DNA from: DASUPK01 sp963728875
GTDB taxonomy: Bacteria; Actinomycetota; Thermoleophilia; Solirubrobacterales; 70-9
Direction of reading: 5' to 3'
Assembly: GCA_963728875.1 (NCBI GenBank)
Contig: CAVSLJ010000001.1
Span: 186,001-250,000, forward strand
Length of the DNA stretch: 64,000 bases
The translations under genes and the position numbers were made by a program. Positions 49,995 to 57,854 of the stretch are shown one piece after another. How positions within the stretch are numbered: the first letter of the stretch is position 1; each line of letters starts with the position of its first letter. The notes under the pieces were generated by a model. It saw only the letters and a program-made list of their open reading frames with translations. It was not told the origin of the DNA and did not search any database.

Positions 49995-51023
49995 CTACCA
50001 GGCGGCCTCGAGGATCGCGGCGAGGTCCGCGCGCGTGACCTCGCCGGGAGTCATGTGCTCGAGCTCGGGCCGCGCCATCGCGACGTCGAGCACCTCGCCG
50101 ATCCGGCCTCGATCCGCCCCCAGCTCGCCCAGCCGGCGGTGGCCGGCGAGCTCTGCGATCCGCTCCCGGAGGCCTTCGGCATCCGTGCCGAGGGCCTCGG
50201 CGAGCGCCTCGCCCTGCTGGGGCGCGCGCTGCCGCAGCGCCTCCATCGTGTGCGGCAGGAGCGCGGCGTAGGTCTCCGCATGCGGGATGCCGAGCACCCG
50301 GACGGCGGTCTGGCCCAGCACGTGGTGCAGGGCGATGCCGGCGCGGTCGACGGCGATGCCGCAGAGCAGCGCCCCGAGGGCGAGCGCGGAGCGATCGCGC
50401 CTGCCGGGCGATTGGTCGAGCCCTCGCGCGATCAACTCGGCCCCGCGCAAGCCCACCGCCCGGGAGTCCTCGTCGGCGAGCGGCGTGAAGAGGGAGTCGG
50501 AGCCGTGCGCCAGGGCGTTCATCGCCGTCGCCCGCAGCTGCGGCTCGGGCGCGCTCGTCATCGCGTCGGTGTACGCGATCACCAGCTGGGGCCTCACGCC
50601 CGCGACGGCGTCCCGGCCCTCGGGCAACCGGTGGATCGCGGTCATCGGAGCGCCCGAGAGGGTCGTCGGGATCGCGGCGACCTCGCCACCCAGGACCGCC
50701 GCGACGCCCTTGGCCGAGTCGATCACCCGGCCGCCGCCGAACGCGACCAGACGCTCGCTCCCGATGTCGTCGACGATCGCCGCGGAGACCTCCGGGACCC
50801 CTCCCACGGCAACCAGGTGAGTACGCGCGGCGGCCTCGCCGAGGCCGGCCGAATCAGCCAGCGCCCGTGGGGTCGAGAGCAGCTCGAAGTCCTCCCAGCC
50901 CTGCTCGGCGAGCGTGCCGAGCGGATCGGTGATCGGCCCTCCATGGAGGAGCAGCCTGCGCCGGTCGTCGGCGAACTCGACCCACTCCCCCGGCTTGGGC
51001 GGCTTCAGATCGCTGAAGGACAA
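49995..51023 (-). CDS. Iron-type alcohol dehydrogenase/maleylacetate reductase-like
   Basis: This NAD(P)-dependent metal enzyme has 342 aa. The dinucleotide motif is VAFGGGRVIDSAKGVAAVLGG (about 93-112) and AIPTTLSGAPMT (about 116-128). Metal ligands appear in NALAHGSDSLF (about 168) and ALHHVLGQTAVRVLGIPHAETYAALLPH (about 232-258). The only start option is TTG at 51023, one base after the tRNA-Thr 3' end, so processing of the tRNA would create an almost leaderless mRNA. The substrate is unknown. Confidence 0.8.
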   Translation of the reverse strand: MSFSDLKPPKPGEWVEFADDRRRLLLHGGPITDPLGTLAEQGWEDFELLSTPRALADSAGLGEAAARTHLVAVGGVPEVSAAIVDDIGSERLVAFGGGRVIDSAKGVAAVLGGEVAAIPTTLSGAPMTAIHRLPEGRDAVAGVRPQLVIAYTDAMTSAPEPQLRATAMNALAHGSDSLFTPLADEDSRAVGLRGAELIARGLDQSPGRRDRSALALGALLCGIAVDRAGIALHHVLGQTAVRVLGIPHAETYAALLPHTMEALRQRAPQQGEALAEALGTDAEGLRERIAELAGHRRLGELGADRGRIGEVLDVAMARPELEHMTPGEVTRADLAAILEAAW

Positions 51024-51024
51024 G

Positions 51025-51097
51025 AGCCCGGAGTGGGACTCGAACCCACAGCCTGCGCCTTACAAGGGCGCTGCTCTACCAATTGAGCTATCCGGGC
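51025..51097 (-). tRNA. tRNA-Thr (anticodon TGT)
   Basis: This 73-nt cloverleaf reads GCCCGGA acceptor at the 5' end (51097) pairing with TCCGGGC before a discriminator T. The D-arm has AGCTCAATTGGTAGAGC, the anticodon loop CTTGTAA gives TGT, and the T-arm has GTGGG-TTCGAGT-CCCAC. The 3' CCA is not encoded. It is followed after one base by the TTG of the alcohol dehydrogenase gene. Confidence 0.93.
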
Positions 51098-51121
51098 AGC
51101 CTGAACAGGGTATGCCCGAAC

Positions 51122-51538
51122 TCAGCCGTCGGAGCCGTCGTCCTCGCCGTCGTCGCCGTAGTCGTCAGGGTTGAGGATCTGGTCGACGTCCTCGGCGACG
51201 CACTCCGCCATCGAGTTGTCGAGGGCGTTCGTGACGTCCTCGCCGTACTCGTCGAGGAAATCGGCGACGCCGATCTCCGCGAGCTCGTCCTGGCAATCCG
51301 AGTTGGCCGTGTTCACAGCCGCAGCGACCTGCGCCTTGGCCTTCTTCGCGCATGACCTCATCGCGTGCTTGGCGCCGTAGCGCTTGCGGAATGTCTTCTT
51401 GCCGATGGCCGCCCGCTCCTGCGCGCACTGCTGGGCGGCCAGGCTCGTCACCTGACCGCCCGCAGACGCCGCCGCGCCGGCCGGGAGTGCGAGAGCCGCG
51501 GCCGCGGCGATCCCTCCGATGGCGTACCTGAGCTTCAC
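51122..51538 (-). CDS. Exported acidic-tailed protein
   Basis: This protein of 138 aa has a Sec signal (MKLRYAIGGIAAAAALALPAGAAASA; GTG start with GGAGG upstream). The mature helical part contains four spaced Cys (QQCAQERAAIG, MRSCAKKAK, SDCQDELAEIG, AECVAEDVD) and ends in Asp/Gly repeats. Repeats of the CxxExxxIGxxxFxxxYG type suggest two homologous segments, about 37-70 and 85-120. No function is known. Confidence 0.6.
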   Translation of the reverse strand: MKLRYAIGGIAAAAALALPAGAAASAGGQVTSLAAQQCAQERAAIGKKTFRKRYGAKHAMRSCAKKAKAQVAAAVNTANSDCQDELAEIGVADFLDEYGEDVTNALDNSMAECVAEDVDQILNPDDYGDDGEDDGSDG

Positions 51539-51619
51539 ACCCCTCCTATCGGCCCCGGCGCCACCCTTCCGATCCCGAAAATCCGGGTACGTAGACGGAC
51601 GGTGAGGCATACTCACGGC

Positions 51620-51943
51620 GTGGCAAACCTCCGCGAATCCCTGAACGATCCGGGCGCGACAGCCGCGCGGGGGCGCTGGCTGGCGCGCGGCGCCTGGCTG
51701 CTCGCCGCCACGGAGGTGGTGCTGGCGGTCCGCAATCACGTCAATACCCGGCTGAGCGAGAAGGACCGGCAGCGCATGGTCGAGATCGTCAAGGCGTCGA
51801 AGGGGCGCCCCTCGAACCTCTCCGATCGCCAGCGCAAGGAGCTGAAGGCGCTGCTCAACCAGGTCGAGCCGCGCGAGCTGGCGAAGACCGTGGCGACCAG
51901 CGGCTTCGCCAGCCGGTTCACCAAGGGATTGCGGCGCAAATAA
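51620..51943 (+). CDS. Hypothetical protein
   Basis: This protein of 107 aa has a weak hydrophobic segment (ARGAWLLAATEVVLAV, about 20-36), then a charged helical domain (EKDRQRMVEIVKASKGRPSNLSDRQRKELKALLNQVEPRELAKTV) and a basic C-terminus. The start is GTG 51620 behind a CATACT box, possibly leaderless. No family was recognised; peripheral membrane association is possible. Confidence 0.55.
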   Translation: MANLRESLNDPGATAARGRWLARGAWLLAATEVVLAVRNHVNTRLSEKDRQRMVEIVKASKGRPSNLSDRQRKELKALLNQVEPRELAKTVATSGFASRFTKGLRRK

Positions 51944-51972
51944 AGCGACCGCCCCTTGCGGAGCGGCCGCTT
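51943..51972. terminator. Bidirectional terminator hairpin
   Basis: AAGCG-A-CCGC (51943-51952) pairs with GCGG-C-CGCTT (51963-51972), a 9-bp stem with one internal mismatch, between the convergent genes ending at 51943 and 52007. The stem begins in the stop codon of the upstream gene. T and A bases at its outer ends suit termination from both strands. Confidence 0.5.
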
Positions 51973-52006
51973 GGCTGCCGTGCCGTTGCCTACGTGGAAG
52001 GCGGTC

Positions 52007-52708
52007 TCAGATCTTCACCAGGCGTGAGTCGAGGTGGATGCCCACCTTGCGCTTGACGCGCTGCAGCGCGTTGTCGACCGTCTTGGTGTCGCAGTCGAGC
52101 TTCTCTCCGATCACCTCGTAGGAGTGACCGTCGAGGTAGAGGGCCAGCACCCGGCTCTCGAGCTCCGAGAGCACGCTGGTCAGACAGGCGACCAGGCTCT
52201 CCAGCTCCTCGCCGGCGATCACCTGGTTTGCGGGATCACGAACGGCGGGCCCTGGCAGGACCTCCTCGAGGGTGGTCTCCGAGTCGGGCCCGGCGGCCGC
52301 CGGCGTCTGGCTGAACGAGACGTACTGGTTGAGCGGGGTGTGCTTGTTGCGCGTCGCGGTCTTCACGGCGGTGATGATCTGCCGGGTGATGCAGAGCTCG
52401 GCGAAGCCGCGGAAGCTCGATTCGCGCTCGGGGCGGTAGTCGCGGATCGCCTTGAACAGACCGAGCATCCCCTCCTGCATCAGGTCATCGGCGTCGCCGC
52501 CGAGCAGGAAGTAGGACGAGGACTTGACCCGCACGAAGCGCCGATAGCGGCGCACCAGCTGGTCGTAGGCGTCGGTCCGCCCGTTCTTGGCGAGAGCGAC
52601 GAGGAACTCATCATCCGGGCCAGGCCCGGTGGTGGTGCGGGCGCCCTCGGGAATGGCTCTGGCGGGGACGACCGCATGCTCTTCGGTGCTTGGGGTAGGA
52701 ACAGCCAC
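52007..52708 (-). CDS. SigH-like RNA polymerase sigma factor
   Basis: This protein of 233 aa resembles the sporulation-type SigH/alternative sigma-70 group. Region 2: ELVALAKNG-type helix, DQLVRRYRRFVRVKSSSYFLLGGDADDLMQEGMLGLFKAIRDYR (about 50-95); region 4: LSELESRVLALYLDGHSYEVIGEKLDCDTKTVDNALQRVKRK (about 180-222). The GTG start at 52708 follows GAGGAGG. A promoter and a roughly 100-nt leader with a hairpin precede it, so the gene may be controlled post-transcriptionally. Confidence 0.85.
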   Translation of the reverse strand: MAVPTPSTEEHAVVPARAIPEGARTTTGPGPDDEFLVALAKNGRTDAYDQLVRRYRRFVRVKSSSYFLLGGDADDLMQEGMLGLFKAIRDYRPERESSFRGFAELCITRQIITAVKTATRNKHTPLNQYVSFSQTPAAAGPDSETTLEEVLPGPAVRDPANQVIAGEELESLVACLTSVLSELESRVLALYLDGHSYEVIGEKLDCDTKTVDNALQRVKRKVGIHLDSRLVKI

Positions 52709-52814
52709 AGCAACCTCCTCTTGGGGGGATCTGTGGCGCCCAGTTCCTCCCCTGAGGCGCCGTTTCGGGTGCTGTCCGTCAGGCTCGACCTGAGGTTCAC
52801 CCTTCTGGCGGAGC

Positions 52815-52842
52815 AGCCTACTGGCGGTTCCGGGAATGTCAA
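52815..52842 (-). promoter_or_regulatory. Promoter of the SigH-like gene
   Basis: On the minus strand, TTGACA (52842-52837) and TAGGCT (52820-52815) lie 16 nt apart. The start would be near 52808, giving a 100-nt leader to the GTG at 52708. The leader contains GGCGCC repeats that can form a hairpin before the GAGGAGG ribosome site. The 262-nt region 52709-52970 has no gene; the rest of it shows no other clear signal. Confidence 0.5.
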
Positions 52843-52970
52843 CCACGGTTCGGAGCCGATGCAATTCGGCTTGCAGGATCCGTGCCTGGCACGGGCCGAA
52901 AGGTCGCATCCGTCCGCGAGCGCTGGTAATCCGTGTCGCGCTGGGCGTACGCCACGATCGGAGGAGAGCG

Positions 52971-53684
52971 ATGGAAGCCAGCGGCACCCGCATCGACGCC
53001 AGCAAGGTGATCGGCGAGGCCTTCAACACCTACGGCAAGTACTTCGGTCCCCTGATCGGTGGCGCGGTGATCCTGATCGGGATCGCGGGCCTGATCAACG
53101 GGATCCTCCGCACGACCGACAGCATCATCCTCGGGCTGGTCGGATCCATCATCACGCTCGTCGCCACGGTGCTCTACACGGGCTACGTCGTCAAGCTCGT
53201 CCAGGACGTCCGCGACGGGCGACTCGACCAGAGCATGAGCGAGCTCTTCTCGGCTGCCGCTCCATACATCGGCACCCTGATCTTGAACGGGATCCTCTAC
53301 GGGATCGCCGTGTTCTTCGGCTTCCTGGCCCTGATCGTGCCCGGCCTGATCCTGATCACGATCTGGGCCGTGGTGGCGCCGTCGATCGTCGTCGAGAACC
53401 GGGGGGTGATCGAGGCGTTCGGCCGCAGCCGCGAGCTCGTTCGCGGAAATGGCTGGAACGTCTTCTTCGCGATCCTGCTCGCGTTCCTCATCCTGGCGGC
53501 CGTCTACATCGTGCTCGCGGCGATCGGCTTCGGCATCGGCGACGACGCCGGTGGGGTGGTGGGCAGTGTGATCGCCAATGTGATCGCCGCACCGGTCACC
53601 GCTCTGGTCTCGAGCATCCTGTTCTTCGATCTCGGCGGCGGCGCTGGCGCCGGGGCCGCGGTAGAGCCGACCGCACCCGCCTAA
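52971..53684 (+). CDS. Multipass membrane protein (GPDase membrane-domain-like)
   Basis: This protein of 237 aa has five or six hydrophobic segments (PLIGGAVILIGIAGLINGIL, IILGLVGSIITLVATVLY, TLILNGILYGIAVFFGFLALIVPGLILITIWAVVAPSIVV, VFFAILLAFLILAAVYIVLAAIGF). The FLALIVPGLILxxxWxVVAPSIVVE core followed by an amphipathic AFGRSRELVRGN helix is typical of the glycerophosphodiester-phosphodiesterase membrane domain family. No catalytic domain is attached. ATG 52971 is preceded by GGAGGAGAGCG. Confidence 0.72.
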   Translation: MEASGTRIDASKVIGEAFNTYGKYFGPLIGGAVILIGIAGLINGILRTTDSIILGLVGSIITLVATVLYTGYVVKLVQDVRDGRLDQSMSELFSAAAPYIGTLILNGILYGIAVFFGFLALIVPGLILITIWAVVAPSIVVENRGVIEAFGRSRELVRGNGWNVFFAILLAFLILAAVYIVLAAIGFGIGDDAGGVVGSVIANVIAAPVTALVSSILFFDLGGGAGAGAAVEPTAPA

Positions 53685-54154
53685 TCGGGGGTGCACTCCC
53701 CCGTGCTGTCGGAGAGCCGGCCGAGCAGCTCAGCGAGGGTCTTCATCTCGTCCTGACTCAGGACCGCAGAGAGCCGTCGCTCGATGTCATCGACGTGCCC
53801 GGGTGCCGCGTCCCTCAGCTTCTCGTGGCCGGCGTCTGTGAGGATCGCGTAGCTCACCCGCGCATCTGACTTGCACTCGCCCTTGCCGACGAGGCCCTGA
53901 TCCTCCAGCCGGTCGAGCAGCCGGGTGATCCCGGACGGGGAGAGCTGCAGCTGATTGGCGAGGTCGATGCGGCGCATGCCCTCCTCGTCTGCCCGAGAGA
54001 GCAACAGCAGGCAGCCGTAGTCGTTGATCGTCAGCCCGTGGCTGGCCACCAGGGCGGCGCTCAGCTCCCGTGTTAGGGCCGCGTGCGCGCCGAGCAGCCC
54101 GCTGAACGCGTCCGTCGACGAAAGTGTTTGATCTTTCAACTGTTGTGGAGTCAA
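53681..54154 (-). CDS. MarR-family regulator
   Basis: This winged-helix repressor of 157 aa shows GLTINDYGCLLLLSRADEEGMRRIDLANQLQLSPSGITRLLDRLEDQGLV (about 38-92), then the wing region KGECKSDARVSYAILTDAGHEKLRDAA. The TTG start at 54154 is supported by CGGAGG 4 nt upstream. Two TTTGA-N4-TCAA-type dyads, one over the first codons and one in the divergent promoter region, suggest autoregulation and control of the YceI gene. Confidence 0.82.
   Translation of the reverse strand: MTPQQLKDQTLSSTDAFSGLLGAHAALTRELSAALVASHGLTINDYGCLLLLSRADEEGMRRIDLANQLQLSPSGITRLLDRLEDQGLVGKGECKSDARVSYAILTDAGHEKLRDAAPGHVDDIERRLSAVLSQDEMKTLAELLGRLSDSTGECTPD
54127..54140. promoter_or_regulatory. MarR operator site A
   Basis: TTTGA-TCTT-TCAAC, an inverted repeat with one mismatch that overlaps codons 6-10 of the marR-type gene. 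It is 45 bp (about four helical turns) from site B, which would let two dimers bind on the same DNA face and interact. Confidence 0.5.
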
Positions 54155-54171
54155 GTGCCTCCGCTAAACTG

Positions 54172-54185
54172 TTTGACAGATCAAA
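54172..54185. promoter_or_regulatory. MarR operator site B
   Basis: TTTGA-CAGA-TCAAA, a perfect 5-bp inverted repeat with 4-nt spacer in the 62-nt region between the divergent marR-type and yceI-type genes. The same half-sites occur at 54127-54140. Confidence 0.55.
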
Positions 54186-54216
54186 TAAGTGTAGCTCGCG
54201 ACAAGGAGACGTTCCA

Positions 54217-54762
54217 ATGACGACAGCACAAGCAGAGTCAACCATCCCGACCGGCATCTGGCAATCCGATCCGGTGCATTCCAGGGTCGGATTCTCGGTG
54301 AAGCACATGGTCGTGGCGACGTACCGCGCCGGCTTCAGCGATTTTGACATCCGCCTCAGCGACGAGGGCGGAGAGCCGAAGATCAGCGGCGAGGCTCGCG
54401 TCGAGAGCATCGAGTCCCGCGACGAGACGCAGCGCGCCCATCTGCTCTCGCCCGACTTCTTCGACGTGGACGAGCATCCGACGATCAGGTTCGAGTCCAC
54501 CTCGATCGGCCGCGACGGCGACCAGCTCACCGTCGAGGGCGACCTGACCATCCGAGGAGTGACGAAGTCCGTCACGGCCAGGGGCGAGATCAGCGGCCCG
54601 GTGGTCGACATCAGCGACATCGAGAAGATCGGCATCGACCTGGAGACCAAGGTCGATCGGACCGACTACAGCCTCAACTGGAACGCGCCGCTGCCCAAGG
54701 GCGGGTTCGCAGTCGACAACGAGGTCACGCTCGCCGTCCACCTCGAGCTGGTGAAGGCGTAG
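54217..54762 (+). CDS. YceI-family polyisoprenoid-binding-like protein
   Basis: This lipocalin-like protein of 181 aa has the YceI pattern IWQSDPVHSRVGFSVKHMVVATYRAGFSDFDIRLS (about 12-47), SPDFFDVDEHPTIRFESTSI, GDLTIRGVTKSVTARGEISGP, and the C-terminal RTDYSLNWNAPLPKGGFAVDNEVTLAVHLELV. There is no signal peptide. AAGGAG lies 9 nt before the ATG. Family members bind polyisoprenoids or quinone-like lipids. It starts divergently from the MarR regulator and is followed after 4 nt by the FMN reductase. Confidence 0.9.
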   Translation: MTTAQAESTIPTGIWQSDPVHSRVGFSVKHMVVATYRAGFSDFDIRLSDEGGEPKISGEARVESIESRDETQRAHLLSPDFFDVDEHPTIRFESTSIGRDGDQLTVEGDLTIRGVTKSVTARGEISGPVVDISDIEKIGIDLETKVDRTDYSLNWNAPLPKGGFAVDNEVTLAVHLELVKA

Positions 54763-54766
54763 CCAG

Positions 54767-55333
54767 ATGAAGGTCCTCGCGATCTCGGGAAGCCTGCGTC
54801 GCGACTCCCACAACACCGCGCTCCTGCGGGCGGCGGCGGAGCTGGTGCCGCCGCCCGTGGAGCTCGAGATCTTCGACGGTCTGAAGGCCGTCGAGCCCTA
54901 CGACGAGGACGACGATCGGGGGCCCGGTCCCGACGGAGCCCGCCGCCTGCGCGAGGCGATCGAGGCGGCCGACGCCATCCTCATAGCCACACCCGAATAC
55001 AACTCCTCGATCCCGGGCCAGCTCAAGAACGCGATCGACTGGGCCTCGCGGCCACTTCGCGGCAACGCACTCTGGGGCAAGCCGGTGGCCGTCGTGGGCG
55101 CAAGCACCGGAATGTTCGGCGCAGTCTGGGCGCAGGCCGAGGCCCGGAAGGCGGCGGCTGCTGCCGGCGCTCGCGTGATCGAGACGGAGCTGCCTGTCGC
55201 TCACGCCGACGAGGCGTTCACAGAGGACGGAAAGCTCGCAGACGGCGAACTGCGCGACCGCCTCGTCGAGATCCTCGACGAGCTGATCGCGCTCGCGGAG
55301 CAATCCGGCGAGCGCACCCAGATCGCCGCCTGA
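54767..55333 (+). CDS. NADPH-dependent FMN reductase
   Basis: This flavodoxin-fold reductase of 188 aa shows the N-terminal phosphate loop ISGSLRRDSHNTALLRAA, the ring-binding PEYNSSIPGQLKNAIDWAS (about 78-95) and GASTGMFGAVWAQAEARK (about 110-128). Substrates may be quinones, azo compounds or metals. It shares a transcript with the YceI gene, suggesting a quinone or electrophile stress response under the MarR repressor. Confidence 0.88.
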   Translation: MKVLAISGSLRRDSHNTALLRAAAELVPPPVELEIFDGLKAVEPYDEDDDRGPGPDGARRLREAIEAADAILIATPEYNSSIPGQLKNAIDWASRPLRGNALWGKPVAVVGASTGMFGAVWAQAEARKAAAAAGARVIETELPVAHADEAFTEDGKLADGELRDRLVEILDELIALAEQSGERTQIAA

Positions 55334-55348
55334 CCAATTCCACAGGCC

Positions 55349-55369
55349 GGGTCGCGCCGGCGCGCGCCC
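55349..55369 (+). repeat. 21-nt inverted-repeat element, copy 3
   Basis: GGGTCGCGC, then CGG, then CGCGCGCCC on the + strand. The arms equal those of the other two copies. The element begins 15 nt after the FMN reductase stop and ends 21 nt before the DUF1330-like start, followed by CTCGCATATG, which resembles a -10 box. Confidence 0.65.
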
Positions 55370-55390
55370 CTCGCATATGGTTGCCCGCCG

Positions 55391-55786
55391 ATGGAACGGC
55401 GCGAGGGCATCGACGCAACGAACGAGCAGGCCATGGCCGCCTTCGCCGGGCGGGCCTCCGAGGGCCCCGTCTACATGCTCAATCTGCTCGAGTTCCTGCC
55501 GAACGGCGGGGCCGAGCGCTACGCCGAGTACGGAGCCGCGGTGGCTCCCCTGTTGGAGCGCGCCGGGGGACAGGCGATCTTCGCGGGTCGTCCCGCCGAG
55601 TCCCTGATCGGCGAAGGGTCCTGGGACATGATGCTGCTCGTCTCCTACCCGACCCGGCAGGCGTTCCTCGAGATGGTCTCGTCGCCCGAGTACCGGGAGA
55701 TCGAGCACCTGCGCAGCGAGGCTCTGGCGCGCTCCGAGCTGCGGGCGATGCACGCGGTCGAGGCGGCCGAGCTGCCGGGCGGCTAG
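55391..55786 (+). CDS. DUF1330-like protein
   Basis: This small ferredoxin-fold protein of 131 aa, MLNLLEFLPNGGAERYAEYGAAVAPLLERAGGQAIFAGRPAESLIG (about 28-75), with MLLVSYPTRQAFLEMVSSPEYREIEHLRSEAL, matches the DUF1330/NIPSNAP-type pattern. It has no cofactor motif. The start is preceded by a CATATG/TATGGT box and no ribosome site. Its stop shares CTAG with rlmB. Confidence 0.72.
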   Translation: MERREGIDATNEQAMAAFAGRASEGPVYMLNLLEFLPNGGAERYAEYGAAVAPLLERAGGQAIFAGRPAESLIGEGSWDMMLLVSYPTRQAFLEMVSSPEYREIEHLRSEALARSELRAMHAVEAAELPGG

Positions 55787-56448
55787 CCGGCCCGCTGCCG
55801 GCGCGCCTCGAAGAGGATCACCGCGGCGGCCACGGACGCATTCAGCGATCCGACGCTGCCGGCTACCGGGATCGACACGAGCGCGTCGCAGGCCTTCGCC
55901 ACCCGCTGCCTGAGGCCCTTGCCCTCGGAACCGAGGACGAGGACGGCGCGTCCCGTCCACTCGACGTCCGTGTAGGCGCGCTCGGATTCGGCGTCAGCGC
56001 CGTAGATCCAGGCCTCGGCCCGCTTGGCCTCGGCGAGCCAGTCGGCGAGGTTCCGGACCCGCGCCACCGGCAGGTGCTCGACCGCGCCCGCGGAAGCCTT
56101 GCAGGCCGCAGCGGTGATCGACGCGGCCCGGCGCTCCGGGATCACCACCCCGGCGGCCCCGGCGACCTCGGCGGCACGGCAGACGGCCCCCAGGTTGTGG
56201 GGGTCCTGGATCTGATCGAGCGCGACGATCAGCCCCTGGCCGTCGTCGCCGTCGAACAGGCTGCCCGGATCCGCGTACGGATAGGGATCGACCTCGGCGA
56301 CCACGCCCTGGTGGTCGGGCGACCCGCAGAGGCGCTCGAGCTCCTCGGCGGGCGTCTCCGGCGCTCGCCAGATCCGGTGGACCCGGCGCCGGCCCCGCTC
56401 GGCCTCCGCCACCGGCCGGCGCCCGTAGATCAGCTCGCGCTCGGCCAC
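55783..56448 (-). CDS. rlmB: 23S rRNA 2'-O-methyltransferase RlmB-like
   Basis: This SPOUT-class RNA methyltransferase of 221 aa methylates a ribose in rRNA (TrmH family). An N-terminal substrate-binding domain (ELIYGRRPVAEAERGRRRVHRIWRA) precedes the knotted domain: DQIQDPHNLGAVCRAAEVAG (about 85-104), VLVLGSEGKGLRQ (about 170) and SIPVAGSVGSLNASVAAAV (about 192-210). It follows cysS with 2 nt between stop and start, the usual actinobacterial pairing. Confidence 0.9.
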   Translation of the reverse strand: MAERELIYGRRPVAEAERGRRRVHRIWRAPETPAEELERLCGSPDHQGVVAEVDPYPYADPGSLFDGDDGQGLIVALDQIQDPHNLGAVCRAAEVAGAAGVVIPERRAASITAAACKASAGAVEHLPVARVRNLADWLAEAKRAEAWIYGADAESERAYTDVEWTGRAVLVLGSEGKGLRQRVAKACDALVSIPVAGSVGSLNASVAAAVILFEARRQRAG

Positions 56449-56450
56449 CG

Positions 56451-57800
56451 CTAGCGTCGCCGCACGAGCCTGGCGCCGCCGGCCTCGTCCCGGACCTCCC
56501 AGCCCATCTCGGCGAGCTGGTCGCGTATCGAGTCGGCGCGATCGAAGTCCCTGGCGGCCCTCGCTGCCTGGCGCTGCTCGAGGAGGTCCTCCGCTTCCGC
56601 CGGTGCGGCCTCCTCCTCCGCCAGCAGCGACTCGAGCCCCAGGAGCGGGAGCAGCTCCTCCAGCACCGGCCTGGCGCCGGGCAGCTCCCGCCTGTTGCCC
56701 TCGGCGACGATCTCGAACAGGACCGCGAATGCCTGCGGCGTGTTGAAGTCCTCGGCCAGCGCATCGAGGAACGCCTCGCGCCGATCGGCGAGGAACTCGT
56801 CCGGCTCGCCGGCGGGAGCGTCCCGCAGATAGTTCCGGATCCGGTCGACCCGGGCCGCGGCCTCCGTGAGCTGGTCGTCCGAGAACGCCAGCGGCTGGCG
56901 GTAGTGGCCGGAGGCGAGGTAGGCGACCACGGTCTGCCCGCCGTACCGCTCGATCGCCTCCGAAAGCTGAAAGATGTTGCCGACCGACTTCGACATCTTC
57001 TCCTCGTCGATCTGGACCAGGCCATTGTGCATCCAGATCTCGGCGAGCGGCACTCCGCGTGCCGCCTCCGTCTGGGCGATCTCGTTCTCGTGATGCGGGA
57101 AGACCAGGTCGATGCCGCCGCCGTGCACCGCGAAGTCGGGGCCGAGCTCCTTCTCCGACATCGCAGAGCACTCGATGTGCCAGCCGGGGCGCCCCTTGCC
57201 CCACGGCGAGTCCCACGAAGTGTCCTCGCCCTCCTTGTGGCCCTTCCAGAGGGCGAAGTCGAGCGGGTCCTCCTTGAGCGACGCGGTGCCGGCCTCCTCG
57301 CCCTGATCCATCTCGTCGGTGTCGCGGTTGGAGAGCTTGCCGTAGCCGTCGAAGCTCCGGACCCGGAAATAGACGTCGCCGTTCGCCTGATACGCGTGAT
57401 TGCTCTCGATCAGCGCCTCGATCAGGGAGACGATCTCGGGGATCGTCTCGGTGGCGAGCGGCTCGGCGTCCGGCCGGCCCAGACCGAGGGCATCGGTGTC
57501 GGCGATGTAGGCCGCGGTCATCTCCTCCGCGTACGGAGCCGACGGCCTGCCGGCCTCCCGGGCGGCGTCATAGATCTTGTCGTTGATGTCGGTGACGTTG
57601 ATGACGAGCTTGGCGTCGAGGCCCTGGTGCTCGAGGAAGCGCTTAAGCAGGGTGAAGACCACGTAGGGCCGGGCGTTGCCGATGTGAATTCGCCCGTAGA
57701 CGGTCGGCCCGCAGGCGTAGATGCCGACTTCGCGGCCGGCTCGCGGCTCGAGCTCGCGCGTCTCGCCGCTGAGGGTGTCCTGGATGCGAATGCCCGCCAC
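56451..57800 (-). CDS. cysS: Cysteinyl-tRNA synthetase
   Basis: This class I synthetase (449 aa) charges tRNA-Cys. The HIGH motif appears as YGRIHIGNARPYV (about 34-45), with zinc ligands in IYACGP and GWHIECSAM and HHENEIAQ, and KMSKSVGN (about 265). The C-terminal DALR-like helices end in ARLVRRR. I take GTG 57800 as start; the reading frame is open far upstream but that is antisense to other genes. It may be in one transcript with ispF only if a longer operon exists; not seen here. Confidence 0.94.
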   Translation of the reverse strand: MAGIRIQDTLSGETRELEPRAGREVGIYACGPTVYGRIHIGNARPYVVFTLLKRFLEHQGLDAKLVINVTDINDKIYDAAREAGRPSAPYAEEMTAAYIADTDALGLGRPDAEPLATETIPEIVSLIEALIESNHAYQANGDVYFRVRSFDGYGKLSNRDTDEMDQGEEAGTASLKEDPLDFALWKGHKEGEDTSWDSPWGKGRPGWHIECSAMSEKELGPDFAVHGGGIDLVFPHHENEIAQTEAARGVPLAEIWMHNGLVQIDEEKMSKSVGNIFQLSEAIERYGGQTVVAYLASGHYRQPLAFSDDQLTEAAARVDRIRNYLRDAPAGEPDEFLADRREAFLDALAEDFNTPQAFAVLFEIVAEGNRRELPGARPVLEELLPLLGLESLLAEEEAAPAEAEDLLEQRQAARAARDFDRADSIRDQLAEMGWEVRDEAGGARLVRRR

Positions 57801-57854
57801 GGGACGGATGCTATTCGCGCGTCGAAATCCGCATATTCCGCACTGATTGCGGAG

